Notes under the pieces: model-generated
The model's input: the letters and a program-made list of their open reading frames with translations, nothing else
Told to the model about the DNA's origin: nothing
The model's database searches: none
Position numbers and translations under genes: made by a program
Shown: in pieces, positions 8,517-17,887 of the stretch
Position numbering within the stretch: position 1 is the stretch's first letter
How the letters are laid out: each line of letters opens with the position of its first letter
Assembly (NCBI RefSeq): GCF_002855515.1
Contig: NZ_PKRP01000001.1
Span: 744,001-808,000 of the forward strand
From: Rhizobium sp. TH135
GTDB lineage: Bacteria > Pseudomonadota > Alphaproteobacteria > Rhizobiales > Rhizobiaceae
Direction: 5' to 3'
DNA length: 64,000 nucleotides

Positions 8517-9431
8517 TTAGGGGCGCAGCAGCGGATACACGACCTGCCCGTCTTCTTCACCACGCGGAAAGGCCCCTTCCCGGTTGCGGCGTTCCGCTTC
8601 GCGATAGCCCTGCGGGCTGATGCCGATATAGCGCTTGAACATCCGGGAAAAATAATAGGCGTCCGTATAGCCAGAAATGGCAGCTGCCCGCTTCACCGTG
8701 CATCCGCCGGCCAGCAACCCCATGGCGCGCTCCATGCGCTTGAACTCCTGAAACTTGTCCATGGTCCAACCGACGCGCTTGCGGAATTCACGCTTGAAAT
8801 AATCCGGATTGTACGGCGCTGCGGCCAGCACCTGTTCGCTGATTGCCTCGTTCAGCGGGTCGGCTGCGATCTGGCTGGCGGCCACCATGATCGCAAGCGA
8901 GAGCTGATCCGGATTGGCAACCGTACCGACGGATTGCTCGCGCCACCGGACGAAAGCCTGCTCGATGAATTCGATGAGCAGGAACATGAAGACATGATGC
9001 TGCTGCAGCGTCGTCGAATAGGGCGGCGCCGTCTCGCGGAAATGCCGGACCACCTTTTCCAGCATGTCCCAACGGGCAAGCTTCACCGAAAGCGCCAGAT
9101 CCATTTGCGCAATCAGGTCGAGGCGACCGAAGAGATCGAGCGTGAAATGCTGCGCGATGCCCGTATAGGCCTCGACAGAAGCCGACCGCCCGACAAACCG
9201 CGTGCCGGCTGGTAGAAGCATGGCAGAGCCCGGCTCAAGCTCTACCGTCTGTCCCTCGACCTCATAGATTCCGCGACCGCTGAGGCAGATCACGAGATCA
9301 TGCACCCGGTTCGACTTGTCGATCGACCAGGTCTGCGAATGCTGCATCCGGATGGTCGAGCGGGTCAGGTTCAGCGCGAGTGCCTGCATTGGAATGCCGG
9401 TGAGAACGCTACCTTCAGTTTCGTCCATCAT
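8517..9431 (-). CDS. AraC-family regulator, probable regulator of the pectin locus
   Basis: A 304-residue AraC/XylS protein. The N-terminal half (about 1-150) is an AraC-type cupin sensor (VEGQTVELEPGSAMLLPAGTRF). The C-terminal about 100 residues hold two helix-turn-helix units, the second with the family signature SGYTDAYYFSRMFKRYIGISPQGYR. The start at the ATG of MMDETEG is chosen because AGGGGA lies just upstream; an upstream extension in the same frame lacks a ribosome site. It lies upstream of kduI on the same strand and diverges from the GH4-ABC-GH28-GH105 operon across about 160 bases. It therefore probably controls that operon in response to a galacturonide; this is inferred from position. 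Confidence 0.85.
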   Translation of the reverse strand: MMDETEGSVLTGIPMQALALNLTRSTIRMQHSQTWSIDKSNRVHDLVICLSGRGIYEVEGQTVELEPGSAMLLPAGTRFVGRSASVEAYTGIAQHFTLDLFGRLDLIAQMDLALSVKLARWDMLEKVVRHFRETAPPYSTTLQQHHVFMFLLIEFIEQAFVRWREQSVGTVANPDQLSLAIMVAASQIAADPLNEAISEQVLAAAPYNPDYFKREFRKRVGWTMDKFQEFKRMERAMGLLAGGCTVKRAAAISGYTDAYYFSRMFKRYIGISPQGYREAERRNREGAFPRGEEDGQVVYPLLRP

Positions 9432-9593
9432 TTTTCCCCTATTTGTCGATTTCCGCGCGAGACCAATTGGGGGGATATTAGCCACAGGAGCGGCCCTTTT
9501 GGGAAGGCCGGGAGGATATCAGGAGGAGAAGGGACGTCGGCCAGACGGGCAGCCTTGTGGGCCGCCGCAAAGCCGCAGCCCTTGAATGTTGCG

Positions 9594-11000
9594 ATGCAGA
9601 AAACGGAATACACGCGCTCGGTCACCATCGCCTATATCGGCGGCGGCTCGCTCAACTGGGCGACGAAACTGATGGGCGACCTGGCCCAGGACGGCACCGT
9701 TCCGGCAACCGTCCGGCTCTACGATCTCGACCATGCCGCCGCCGAGCGCAATGCCCGCATCGGCAACCGCTATGCCACCCGCAGCGACGCACGCGCACGC
9801 GTCACCTACTCAGCCGAGCGGACGCTCGAGGCCGCCCTTGCCGGTGCCGACATCGTGATAATCTCGATCCTGCCAGGCTCCTTCGAGGACATGGCGAACG
9901 ACATCGCGATCCCCGAGCGCTACGGCATCCGTCAGTCGGTCGGCGACACCGTCGGACCCGGCGGTTTTGTCCGCGCCATGCGGGCAATACCGATGATCGC
10001 CGAGATCGGCCGCGCCATCGCCCGCCATTGCCCTGAGGCTTACGTCTGCAACCTGACAAATCCCATGTCGGTGCTGACGGGCACGCTCTATGCCGTCTTC
10101 CCGGAAATTCGTGCATGGGGCTCCTGCCACGAGGTCATCAAGACCCGCAAGATCATGGCCTATCTGGCCAACCGTCGGGCTGGCGAGGTTCTCTACGGCT
10201 ATCGCGACGCCCAAGTGAATGTTCTCGGCATCAACCACTTCACCTTCGTCGATCGAGCTGCCGTCGGCGGCGTCGACATGATGCCGGCCTATCTCGATTT
10301 CGCCCGCGAGCATCTCGCCACGGGCTGGCGGGAATCCCCGCTCGATCAGGCCAACGAGCACGACCGCTACTTCACAGACAGTTTCCGCGTGAAGTTCGAT
10401 CTCTCGCTCCGCTTCGGCATCGCCGCGGCCGCCGGTGATCGCCATCTCGTCGAGTTCCTGCCCCAGGCGTGGTATCTCGATGATCATGCCGCATGGAAAT
10501 TCGGCCTCACCCCCGTGGAGTTCCGGATGCGCGAGCGAAAGCAGAAAGTCGATCACGCGGAGGCGCTCGACAAGGGAGCCGCCCTGCCGCCGGCCCTGGC
10601 CTCCGACGAGGCCATCGTCGAGCAGATCAAGGCGCTCCTCGGTGGGCCCGAGCATGTGAGCAACGTCAATCTGCCGAACCGGGGGCAACTTGCTGGGTTC
10701 GCGGAAGGCACCATCGTCGAAACCAATGCCCGCTTCAGCCCACTCGGCGTACAGCCCGTCGTCGCAGGGCGATTGCCGCAGGCGATTGAGCTGCTCGCCC
10801 GGCCCCATGCTGACCGGCAGAACGCCCTCGTCGCAGCGGTCCTTTCCGATGACGTCGACGCTCTTCTGCCACTCTTTATCTCGGACCCGCTCGTCGCCGC
10901 CCTGCCCCAGGACAAGGCGAAGCGCCTCTTCCGCGAGATGGTGACAGCAACCCAGCATCGCCTGCCCGAAACGCTGAGCAGAGCCGGAGGTGCCGCATGA
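9594..11000 (+). CDS. Glycoside hydrolase family 4, probable alpha-galacturonidase
   Basis: A 468-residue GH4 enzyme. GH4 enzymes are cytoplasmic and use NAD and a divalent metal to hydrolyse glycosides by a redox mechanism. The Rossmann start IAYIGGGSLNW (12-22), YDLD (43-46), VGDTVGPGGF (116-125), CNLTNP (152-157), the metal cysteine region GSCHE (176-180) and GINHF (212-216) are all present. The pectin context favours alpha-galacturonidase activity like Bacillus LplD rather than alpha-glucosidase or alpha-galactosidase. The start is uncertain: the ATG at 9594 has no good ribosome site, an in-frame TTG lies at 9555, and a strong AGGAGGAG lies further up near 9520. First gene of a seven-gene operon; its stop overlaps the next start by four bases. 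Confidence 0.85.
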   Translation: MQKTEYTRSVTIAYIGGGSLNWATKLMGDLAQDGTVPATVRLYDLDHAAAERNARIGNRYATRSDARARVTYSAERTLEAALAGADIVIISILPGSFEDMANDIAIPERYGIRQSVGDTVGPGGFVRAMRAIPMIAEIGRAIARHCPEAYVCNLTNPMSVLTGTLYAVFPEIRAWGSCHEVIKTRKIMAYLANRRAGEVLYGYRDAQVNVLGINHFTFVDRAAVGGVDMMPAYLDFAREHLATGWRESPLDQANEHDRYFTDSFRVKFDLSLRFGIAAAAGDRHLVEFLPQAWYLDDHAAWKFGLTPVEFRMRERKQKVDHAEALDKGAALPPALASDEAIVEQIKALLGGPEHVSNVNLPNRGQLAGFAEGTIVETNARFSPLGVQPVVAGRLPQAIELLARPHADRQNALVAAVLSDDVDALLPLFISDPLVAALPQDKAKRLFREMVTATQHRLPETLSRAGGAA

Positions 11001-11881
11001 GCGGAGACAGCCGTTACCTCGGGCTCCTCTACCTGGCGCCTTACATCATCGGGCTGCTGATCTTCACGGCGCTGCCCTTCGTCGTCTCGCTCTATCTGAG
11101 CTTCACCGACTACAATCTCATGAGCGCGCCGATCTTCACCGGCTTCGACAACTATGTCAGGCTCTTCACCGGCGATAGGACCTTCCGCAAGTCGCTCTGG
11201 GTGACCCTCATCTACGTCTTCACGACGGTGCCACTGAAGCTGATTTTCGCGCTCTTCGTCGCGGTGATCCTGAACTACAAGCTGAAGTTCATCAACGTTT
11301 ACCGCACGGCCTTCTACGTGCCCTCGATCCTCGGCGGCTCGATAGCGATCGCGGTTCTCTGGCGCTACATGTTCGCCGATGTTGGCCTGGTCAATATGGG
11401 GCTGGCGATGATTGGCCTCGAACCCGTCAACTGGTTCGGCGATCCGACCAATGCGCTCTTCACCATCACGCTACTGCGTCTCTGGCAGTTCGGCTCCGCC
11501 ATGGTGATCTTCCTCGCCGCCCTCCAGAGCATCGACAAAAGCCTCTATGAGGCAGCCGCCATCGATGGCGCCGGCAAGTGGAAGAGCTTCGTCCACATCA
11601 CCCTGCCGCTGATCACGCCTGTCATCTTCTTCAACCTGATCATGCAGATGGTCCAGGCCTTCCAGGAGTTCAACGGCCCCTACATCATCACGCAGGGCGG
11701 CCCGTTGAAGGCCACCTATTTCCTGCCGATCTACATCTATGACGAAGCCTTCAAGCGCTTCGACATGGGCTATGCCTCGGCCATCGCCTGGGTGCTCTTC
11801 GTCATCATCATGGCGCTCACCCTCATCGCCTTCTGGTCTTCGCGCCACTGGGTCTACTACGCCGGCGACAAGCGGAGCTGA
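10997..11881 (+). CDS. Carbohydrate ABC transporter permease, MalF/UgpA type
   Basis: A 294-residue inner-membrane permease with six predicted helices and the cytoplasmic EAA loop (YEAAAIDGAGKWKSFVHITLPLITP, about 178-202) that docks onto the ATPase. N-terminal YLGLLYLAPYIIGLLIFTALP and the YLSFTDYN motif are typical of CUT1 sugar permeases. It forms the heterodimeric channel with the next gene. The four-base overlap with the GH4 gene implies coupled translation. Flanking GH4, GH28 and GH105 genes suggest a pectic oligosaccharide substrate, comparable in role to TogMN of enterobacteria. Confidence 0.9.
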   Translation: MSGDSRYLGLLYLAPYIIGLLIFTALPFVVSLYLSFTDYNLMSAPIFTGFDNYVRLFTGDRTFRKSLWVTLIYVFTTVPLKLIFALFVAVILNYKLKFINVYRTAFYVPSILGGSIAIAVLWRYMFADVGLVNMGLAMIGLEPVNWFGDPTNALFTITLLRLWQFGSAMVIFLAALQSIDKSLYEAAAIDGAGKWKSFVHITLPLITPVIFFNLIMQMVQAFQEFNGPYIITQGGPLKATYFLPIYIYDEAFKRFDMGYASAIAWVLFVIIMALTLIAFWSSRHWVYYAGDKRS

Positions 11882-11885
11882 TCAC

Positions 11886-12794
11886 ATGACCGACCACGCC
11901 CTCACCCCCTATGCCACAGGCTTCGACGAAGTCGACAAGGCCCATCGCCGCGATCTGCGCCGTCAGAAGATCACCACTGTCTTCCGCTACGCCGTGCTGA
12001 CGCTGGTCGGCCTGATCATGATCTATCCGCTGGTCTGGCTGATCGGCGCGTCGTTCAAGACCAACTCCGAGATCTTCGCCAATCCGGGCTTCTGGCCGGA
12101 AAACCCGACCGCGGACGGCTATATCCGCGGCTGGCAGACCTCGACGCCCTATTCCTTCGGCACCTTCTTCCTGAACACGCTGTGGATCGTTCTGCCGAAG
12201 ATCATTGGCACGGCGATTTCCTGCACGGCCGTCGCCTATGGCTTCGCCCGCTTCGACTTCCCCTTCAAGAAGCTGCTCTTCGCGACGTTGATCGCGACGC
12301 TACTGCTGCCGAATGTCGTCACCCGCATTCCCCAATACCTGCTCTTCCGCGATCTCGGCTGGCTCGATACCTATCTGCCGCTCTGGGTCCCCTCAGCCTT
12401 TGCCGGCGACGCCTTCTTCGTCTTCATGCTGGTGCAGTTCCTGCGCGCCATCCCACGTGACATGGAGGAAGCCGCCCGCGTCGACGGGGCCAATACCTGG
12501 CAGGTGCTGGTTTTCATCGTCATCCCGCTCCTGATGCCGGCCCTGATCTCGGTCTGCCTCTTCCAGTTCATGTGGACGATGAACGATTTCTTGGGACCGC
12601 TCATCTACATCTCCTCCGTCGACAAGTTTCCCGTCTCCCTGGCGCTGAAACTCTCGATCGATACGACGGAGGCCTTTGAATGGAACCGGGTGCTCGCGAT
12701 GTCGGTGCTGACGCTGTTGCCAGCCCTCACCGTCTTCTTCCTCGCCCAGAAATACTTCATCGACGGCATCTCCGCCGGCGGCATCAAGGGATAA
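11886..12794 (+). CDS. Carbohydrate ABC transporter permease, MalG/UgpE type
   Basis: A 302-residue second permease. After a cytoplasmic tail of about 35 residues there are six helices. The first is VLTLVGLIMIYPLVWLIGAS, followed by the family phrase SFKTNSEIF. An EAA loop (MEEAARVDGANTWQVLVFIVIPLLMPAL) faces the ATPase. The C-terminus ends in QKYFIDGISAGGIKG, the standard MalG-type ending. The ATG at 11886 is five bases after the previous stop; longer versions of this frame would overlap the first permease and are rejected. Predicted to import pectic oligosaccharides with the neighbouring subunits. Confidence 0.9.
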   Translation: MTDHALTPYATGFDEVDKAHRRDLRRQKITTVFRYAVLTLVGLIMIYPLVWLIGASFKTNSEIFANPGFWPENPTADGYIRGWQTSTPYSFGTFFLNTLWIVLPKIIGTAISCTAVAYGFARFDFPFKKLLFATLIATLLLPNVVTRIPQYLLFRDLGWLDTYLPLWVPSAFAGDAFFVFMLVQFLRAIPRDMEEAARVDGANTWQVLVFIVIPLLMPALISVCLFQFMWTMNDFLGPLIYISSVDKFPVSLALKLSIDTTEAFEWNRVLAMSVLTLLPALTVFFLAQKYFIDGISAGGIKG

Positions 12795-12798
12795 AACA

Positions 12799-13911
12799 AT
12801 GGCCCGGTTGCAACTGAAAAACCTCGAAAAAGACTATGGCGCCTTCCGTGCCGTGCACGGCATCAACCTCGATGTCGAAGACGGCGAGTTCATGGTTCTG
12901 GTCGGCCCTTCCGGCTGCGCGAAATCGACGACACTGCGCATGATCGCCGGCCTGGAAAGGATCACCGGCGGCGAGATCCGCATCGGCGGCGAGCTCGTCA
13001 ACGACCGCGCCCCCGGCGATCGCGGCATCTCCATGGTCTTTCAGAATTACGCGCTCTATCCGCACATGAAGGTGAAGAAGAACCTCTCCTTCTCCATGCG
13101 CCTCAAGCGCCGCCCCCAGGCTGAAATCGACGAAGCGACCGACAAGGTGGCGGGCACGTTGGAGATCGGCGCCCTGCTCGACCGGTTGCCGAAGCAACTC
13201 TCCGGTGGCCAGGCCCAGCGCGTCGCTGTTGGCCGCGCGCTGATCAAGAAGCCGCAGGTCTTTCTCTTCGACGAGCCGCTGTCGAACCTCGACGCCAAGC
13301 TGCGCGCCTCGATGCGCGTGCGCATCACCGACCTGCACAAGCAGCTGAAGGCCGACGGCATGGCGGCGACCGTCATCTACGTCACCCACGACCAGACGGA
13401 AGCCATGACCATGGGCGACCGGATCTGCGTCATGAAGGACGGGCACATCATGCAGGTAGCCGATCCGGTGACGCTCTACAACCGCCCGGCCAATGCCTTC
13501 GTGGCCGGCTTCATCGGTAGTCCGGAAATGAACCTGATTGCGGCAGAGCTCACCGGAAACGGAGAACTCGTCACTGCCGGCCAGACGCTCTCGATCATGG
13601 ATGGCCTCGCCCAGCGGCTGCATCGCGATGCCGCGCGTGAGGTCACCATCGGCATACGCCCACAGCATCTGAAGATCGCGCCGCCTGAAACGCCGGGCAC
13701 GCTGTCCGGGCGCATCAGCCATGTCGAGTTCATGGGCCACGAAGTCTATCTCTATGTGGATATCGGCGGCGAGCGCGTCATCGCCGTCGTCCCCTCCAGC
13801 CAGTACGACCGGTCCGCGATCCGCGACAACCGCGTCTGGCTGAGCCCGGACATCCGGTCCACGCACATCTTCAACCGCATGACGGGCGAGAACATCTCGC
13901 TCGCCGACTGA
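12799..13911 (+). CDS. Sugar ABC transporter ATPase, UgpC/MsmX type
   Basis: A 370-residue ATP-binding subunit: nucleotide-binding domain at about 1-235 and an MalK-like TOBE regulatory domain after it. Visible motifs are Walker A GPSGCAKSTT (34-43), Q-loop MVFQNYALYPHM, signature LSGGQAQR, Walker B VFLFDEPLSNLD and switch histidine VTHDQTEAM. Walker A is unusual in having alanine where the canonical motif has the glycine before lysine. The gene lies four bases after the MalG-type permease and supplies energy to this transporter; UgpC/MsmX-type ATPases can also serve several importers. Confidence 0.92.
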   Translation: MARLQLKNLEKDYGAFRAVHGINLDVEDGEFMVLVGPSGCAKSTTLRMIAGLERITGGEIRIGGELVNDRAPGDRGISMVFQNYALYPHMKVKKNLSFSMRLKRRPQAEIDEATDKVAGTLEIGALLDRLPKQLSGGQAQRVAVGRALIKKPQVFLFDEPLSNLDAKLRASMRVRITDLHKQLKADGMAATVIYVTHDQTEAMTMGDRICVMKDGHIMQVADPVTLYNRPANAFVAGFIGSPEMNLIAAELTGNGELVTAGQTLSIMDGLAQRLHRDAAREVTIGIRPQHLKIAPPETPGTLSGRISHVEFMGHEVYLYVDIGGERVIAVVPSSQYDRSAIRDNRVWLSPDIRSTHIFNRMTGENISLAD

Positions 13912-13945
13912 AAGCCGTCATCGTTCAAACTTGGGAGGAGCTAGA

Positions 13946-15202
13946 ATGAGAACCTTGATCATGACCGCCGCACTTCTTGCGGCAACCAGCCTGAGCACTG
14001 CCTATGCCGCCGATTTGCGCATGTCCTGGTGGGGCAGCGACGACCGCCATATCGCCACGCAGGAAGCCTTGAAGCTCTGCGGCGGCAAGTTCGGTCACAC
14101 TGTTGCGCCCGAGTTTACCGGCTGGACCGGTCACCAGGAGAAGATCACGACGCAGCTCGCCGGCCGCACCGAAGCCGACATCATGCAGATCAACTGGCCA
14201 TGGCTGCCGATCTTCTCGAAGAACGGCGACGGCTTTGTCGATCTCAACGAGTTCAAGGACGTGATCGACCTCAGCCAGTGGTCGGAGACGGACCTAAAGG
14301 GCGGCACAGTCGAGGGCAAGCTGAACGGCCTGCCCGTTTCGACCACCGGCCGCGTCTTCATGTTCAACAAGACCACCTATGACAAGGCAGGCCTCGCAAT
14401 CCCGACCACCTGGGACGAACTGCTCGCCGCAGCCCCGGTCATGAAGGAAAAGCTCGGCCAGGATTACTATCCCTTCGAAGGCACAGCTCTCGACGCCCGC
14501 CTCGTCGTGATCCTGCGCACCACGCAGAAGACCGGCAAGGACCTGATCGATCCGGCGACCAACCAGGTTGCCTGGACCGTGGAGGAACTGGCCGATGGCC
14601 TGAAGTTCTACCAGACGATGGTCGACAACGGCGTCATCAAGTCCTGGAAGGACGTAGCCGCCGGCGGCAATGCGCCGCTGCATGAGAACCCGGCCTGGGC
14701 CAGCGGCAAGATCGCCGGGACCTATCAGTGGGACAGCACCTACGGCAAGATCTCCGGTCCGATGGAAGAGGGCCAGCAACTCGTGCCCGTGAAGCTCCTG
14801 CAGATCGAGGGCGCAACGACCGAAGGCGTCTACCGCAAGCCCTCGATGCTGCTCGCCATCTCCAAGAACAGCAAGGAGCCGAAGGCGGCCGCCGAGATCG
14901 TCAACTGCCTGCTGAACGATCCGGAAGCGATCAAGATCCTCGGCGCAACCCGTGGCGTGCCCTCCAGCAAGGTGGCGCTCGACGAACTGACCAAGGCAGG
15001 CTCGATCAAGCCGGTGCAGGTCGAGGCGAACAAGATCGTGCTGGAAAGCAACGGCGTCGGCGTCTCACCGCTCAACGAGCATCCCCGCGTGACGGAAGCC
15101 TTCGACAGCACCTTCGAAGCCTTCGCCTATGGCCAGGTCTCCGCCGAAGACGCGGCCGCCGAGATCATCGACGGCATCAACAGCGCGCTGACCGGCATCT
15201 GA
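13946..15202 (+). CDS. Sugar ABC transporter periplasmic binding protein
   Basis: A 418-residue extracellular solute-binding protein (family 1). Residues 1-22 are a signal peptide (MRTLIMTAALLAATSLSTAYA). The mature protein begins ADLRMSWWGSDDRH and shows the usual ITTQLAGRTEADIMQINWPWL and FNKTTYDKAGLAIPTTWDEL segments. The ATG at 13946 follows a GGGAGGAG ribosome site; a start five codons earlier would place that site inside the gene. It lies between the ATPase and the GH28/GH105 genes and is expected to bind oligogalacturonides or rhamnogalacturonan fragments in the periplasm. The precise ligand is unproven. Confidence 0.92.
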   Translation: MRTLIMTAALLAATSLSTAYAADLRMSWWGSDDRHIATQEALKLCGGKFGHTVAPEFTGWTGHQEKITTQLAGRTEADIMQINWPWLPIFSKNGDGFVDLNEFKDVIDLSQWSETDLKGGTVEGKLNGLPVSTTGRVFMFNKTTYDKAGLAIPTTWDELLAAAPVMKEKLGQDYYPFEGTALDARLVVILRTTQKTGKDLIDPATNQVAWTVEELADGLKFYQTMVDNGVIKSWKDVAAGGNAPLHENPAWASGKIAGTYQWDSTYGKISGPMEEGQQLVPVKLLQIEGATTEGVYRKPSMLLAISKNSKEPKAAAEIVNCLLNDPEAIKILGATRGVPSSKVALDELTKAGSIKPVQVEANKIVLESNGVGVSPLNEHPRVTEAFDSTFEAFAYGQVSAEDAAAEIIDGINSALTGI

Positions 15203-15213
15203 GGAGGACGATC

Positions 15214-16725
15214 TTGACCGACGGCCCCATCCAGCTGCTGCACCTGTCGTCGAGGACGGCAGCACTCACGATCGAGGCGGACGCACATCTGTTCGCCCTC
15301 GACCGGGCGTTGCCCTGGGTGCTGCAGCTGGATGACGGCACGACGGTCAAGACCGGCAGCGCGACCTCGGTCGTGCTGTGCATCGACGGTCTCGAACCGG
15401 ACAACGAGTACCGGTTCTCGACCGCGATCGGTGGCATCACCTTTCGAACACGCGACGAGACGGCCCTGGTCGATATCCGCGACCACGGCGCGCGACCAGA
15501 CAGCAAGGACAATACCAAGGCGATCCAGTCCGCGATCGCCGCGGTGCCGGCGGGTGGAACACTCCGGCTGCCCGCCGGCTCCTGGACTTCAGGCCCGCTT
15601 TTCCTGAAGAGTGACATGACGCTGCTGATCGAAGACGGCGCGGCTCTGCAAGACATCGGCACCCGCGAGCGGCGCCCGATCCTATCCGCCCGGCATCCGG
15701 ACGGACGCGTGCTCGGCACCTGGGAAGGGGTCGCGGAAGCCTGTTTCGCCAGCCTGCTCAACGCAATCGATTGCGACAACCTGACGATCTGCGGCAAGGG
15801 TATCGTTGATGGCGGCGGCGACCGTGGCGACTGGTGGACCTGGCCAAAGGAAACCCGCGACGGAGCCCGGCGCCCACGCACGATCTTCCTGCCCGGCTGC
15901 CGTCATCTGACCATGGCCGGCATCACGGTGCAGAATTCCCCCTCCTGGACCGTCCATCCAGTGCTCTGCGAGGATGTTCTCGCGGCAGGACTGACGATCC
16001 GCAACCACCCTGACAGCCCGAACACCGACGGGCTGAACCCCGAATCCAGCCAGAACATTCGCCTTGTTGGCCTCGACATTTCGGTTGGCGACGACTGCGT
16101 GGCGGTCAAGGCCGGCAAGCGCGATCCGCGCGGCGGTCCGGATCGGCCGACCCGCAATGTCGAGATCCGCAACTGCCTGATGCAACGCGGCCATGGCGCC
16201 GTGGTCATGGGCAGCGAGATGAGCCAGGGGATCAGCGACGTCACCATCAGTCGCTGCCATTTCATCGGCACGGACCGAGGCCTGCGCATCAAGACCCGGC
16301 GTGGCCGTGGCGGCACCGTGTCCAACATCAGCGTCCATGACTGCCGCATGGAGCACGTCGCGACCCCGATCGCCGTCAACGCCTTCTATTTCTGCGATGC
16401 CGATGGACGCTCCGATTATGTCCAGTCCCGGATCGCCCTGCCCGTCTCCGTGACCACGCCGAAGATCGAGGGCATCGACATCCGCAATCTCGAGGTTTCA
16501 GGCGCCGAGACGGCGGCTGCCGTCTTCTACGGTCTTCCGGAATCGACCATCGACGCTGTGTCGATCGACGGCATGCACATTGCCTACAGCGCAGATGCGA
16601 AACCCGCCGTGCCGGAAATGGCCTGCCATCTGCCGGAACTGCGCCACGCCGGCATCATTGCCGAAAACACGAGGTTCAGTCGTCTGACGCGCCTCTCACC
16701 CGCTTCCATTCACCCGGACCCATGA
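15214..16725 (+). CDS. Glycoside hydrolase family 28 polygalacturonase-like enzyme, cytoplasmic
   Basis: A 503-residue GH28 protein: an N-terminal fibronectin-III-like segment (about 1-75) followed by a parallel beta-helix. The four GH28 catalytic motifs are intact: NTDG (270-273), GDDC (292-295), GHG (326-328) and RIK (358-360), which supplies the catalytic aspartates, histidine and substrate-binding arginine. No signal peptide is visible, so it probably acts as an intracellular exo-enzyme on imported galacturonides. The start is a TTG at 15214 with GAGGAGG six bases upstream, 11 bases after the binding-protein stop. A longer in-frame extension would overlap the binding protein and is rejected. 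GH28 also contains rhamnogalacturonases and xylogalacturonases, so linkage specificity is open. Confidence 0.88.
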   Translation: MTDGPIQLLHLSSRTAALTIEADAHLFALDRALPWVLQLDDGTTVKTGSATSVVLCIDGLEPDNEYRFSTAIGGITFRTRDETALVDIRDHGARPDSKDNTKAIQSAIAAVPAGGTLRLPAGSWTSGPLFLKSDMTLLIEDGAALQDIGTRERRPILSARHPDGRVLGTWEGVAEACFASLLNAIDCDNLTICGKGIVDGGGDRGDWWTWPKETRDGARRPRTIFLPGCRHLTMAGITVQNSPSWTVHPVLCEDVLAAGLTIRNHPDSPNTDGLNPESSQNIRLVGLDISVGDDCVAVKAGKRDPRGGPDRPTRNVEIRNCLMQRGHGAVVMGSEMSQGISDVTISRCHFIGTDRGLRIKTRRGRGGTVSNISVHDCRMEHVATPIAVNAFYFCDADGRSDYVQSRIALPVSVTTPKIEGIDIRNLEVSGAETAAAVFYGLPESTIDAVSIDGMHIAYSADAKPAVPEMACHLPELRHAGIIAENTRFSRLTRLSPASIHPDP

Positions 16726-16731
16726 AGACCG

Positions 16732-17865
16732 ATGCTGATCTCCTATTTCGACGACTACGCTCGCGACTACGAACCCTACAAGGCCGGTGCCTGGTGTTAT
16801 GAGGATGGATGCCTCTATCGCGGCCTGATCACGCTGCATGAGGCGACGGGAGACCGGCGCTGGCTCGACCATCTGACCCGTCTGATCGATGCGCAGGTGG
16901 ATGCCGACGGCGGTCTTGCCGACTACCGGATTACTGAATTCAACATCGACAACATTCTGCCAGGCCGGGCATTGTTCTACCTCCATCGCCTGACGGGACA
17001 GGTCCGTTATCTGGAGGCCGCCAAGCTGCTTGGCCGGCAACTCACCCATCACCCCCGCATCGGAAGCGGCCCCTATTGGCACAAGCTGCGCTACCCGCAT
17101 CAGGTCTGGCTGGATGGCCTATACATGGCCATGCCTTTCAAGGTCGAGCTTGGCCTGGCACTCGGTGACCAGCGCCTCGTGGACGACGCGATCGCCCAGT
17201 TCAACACGGCGCTCGACCTGACATTCGACACAGCCTCCGGCCTCTATCGCCACGGCTACGACGAGTCGCGCCTGCAGGACTGGGCCGATCCCGACACCGG
17301 TCTCTCGCCCGCCCGTTGGGCGCGCTCCATCGGTTGGCTCGCCATGGCCTTCGTTGACGTGATCGAGCATCTGCCGGAGGGCAATAACCGCCGCGACCTC
17401 TCGGCCCGGCTGGCAGCGCTCAACGATCGGCTTGCCGCGCTGGTGACCAAAGATCATCGCTGGTTGCAGGTGATCGATGCACCGGACGCCAGCAACAACT
17501 ACCCTGAAAGCTCGGCAACGGCCATGTTCGCCTACGCCCTGCAAAAGTCCGAACGGTTGGGGGTCGACCGCCATGCGTCCCTCGGGCGATCCGCGCTGCA
17601 GGCGCTTGCCGATCATGAGGTTCGACCCGTCGAGGGCGGACGGCGTCAGTTGCAGAACATCTGCTGCGTCGCGGGTCTCGGCCCTTTCCAGGGCATCTAT
17701 CGCGACGGAAGCATCGCATACTATCTCACCGAAGCCATCCGGCCGGATGACATCAAGGGTGTCGGTCCGCTGATGATGGCTGAGGCCGAGCGTCTGCTTG
17801 CGAGCGGCAAGACCGCATCGCATGTGTCGGAGGCGTCGCGGCTCCAGACCGCCAGCGCTGTCTGA
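16732..17865 (+). CDS. Glycoside hydrolase family 105 unsaturated (rhamno)galacturonyl hydrolase
   Basis: A 377-residue (alpha/alpha)6-barrel protein of the YteR/YesR family. These enzymes remove the 4,5-unsaturated galacturonyl residue left by pectate or rhamnogalacturonan lyases, giving the keto acid that KduI isomerises. Key features are VWLDGLYMAMPF, containing the expected catalytic aspartate, the substrate-pocket motif ARWARSIGW, and the C-terminal DGSIAYYLTE. No signal peptide, so cytoplasmic. It begins six bases after the GH28 stop and is the last gene of the operon. Working with kduI on the opposite strand, it ties the locus to uptake and breakdown of lyase-generated pectic fragments. 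Confidence 0.9.
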   Translation: MLISYFDDYARDYEPYKAGAWCYEDGCLYRGLITLHEATGDRRWLDHLTRLIDAQVDADGGLADYRITEFNIDNILPGRALFYLHRLTGQVRYLEAAKLLGRQLTHHPRIGSGPYWHKLRYPHQVWLDGLYMAMPFKVELGLALGDQRLVDDAIAQFNTALDLTFDTASGLYRHGYDESRLQDWADPDTGLSPARWARSIGWLAMAFVDVIEHLPEGNNRRDLSARLAALNDRLAALVTKDHRWLQVIDAPDASNNYPESSATAMFAYALQKSERLGVDRHASLGRSALQALADHEVRPVEGGRRQLQNICCVAGLGPFQGIYRDGSIAYYLTEAIRPDDIKGVGPLMMAEAERLLASGKTASHVSEASRLQTASAV

Positions 17866-17887
17866 CAGGCAACTGGTCACCGCCGAC

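Noticed and set aside
14728-15213. In-frame upstream extension of the GH28 gene
   Set aside because: It would overlap most of the last third of the binding-protein gene; the TTG with GAGGAGG at 15214 is better.
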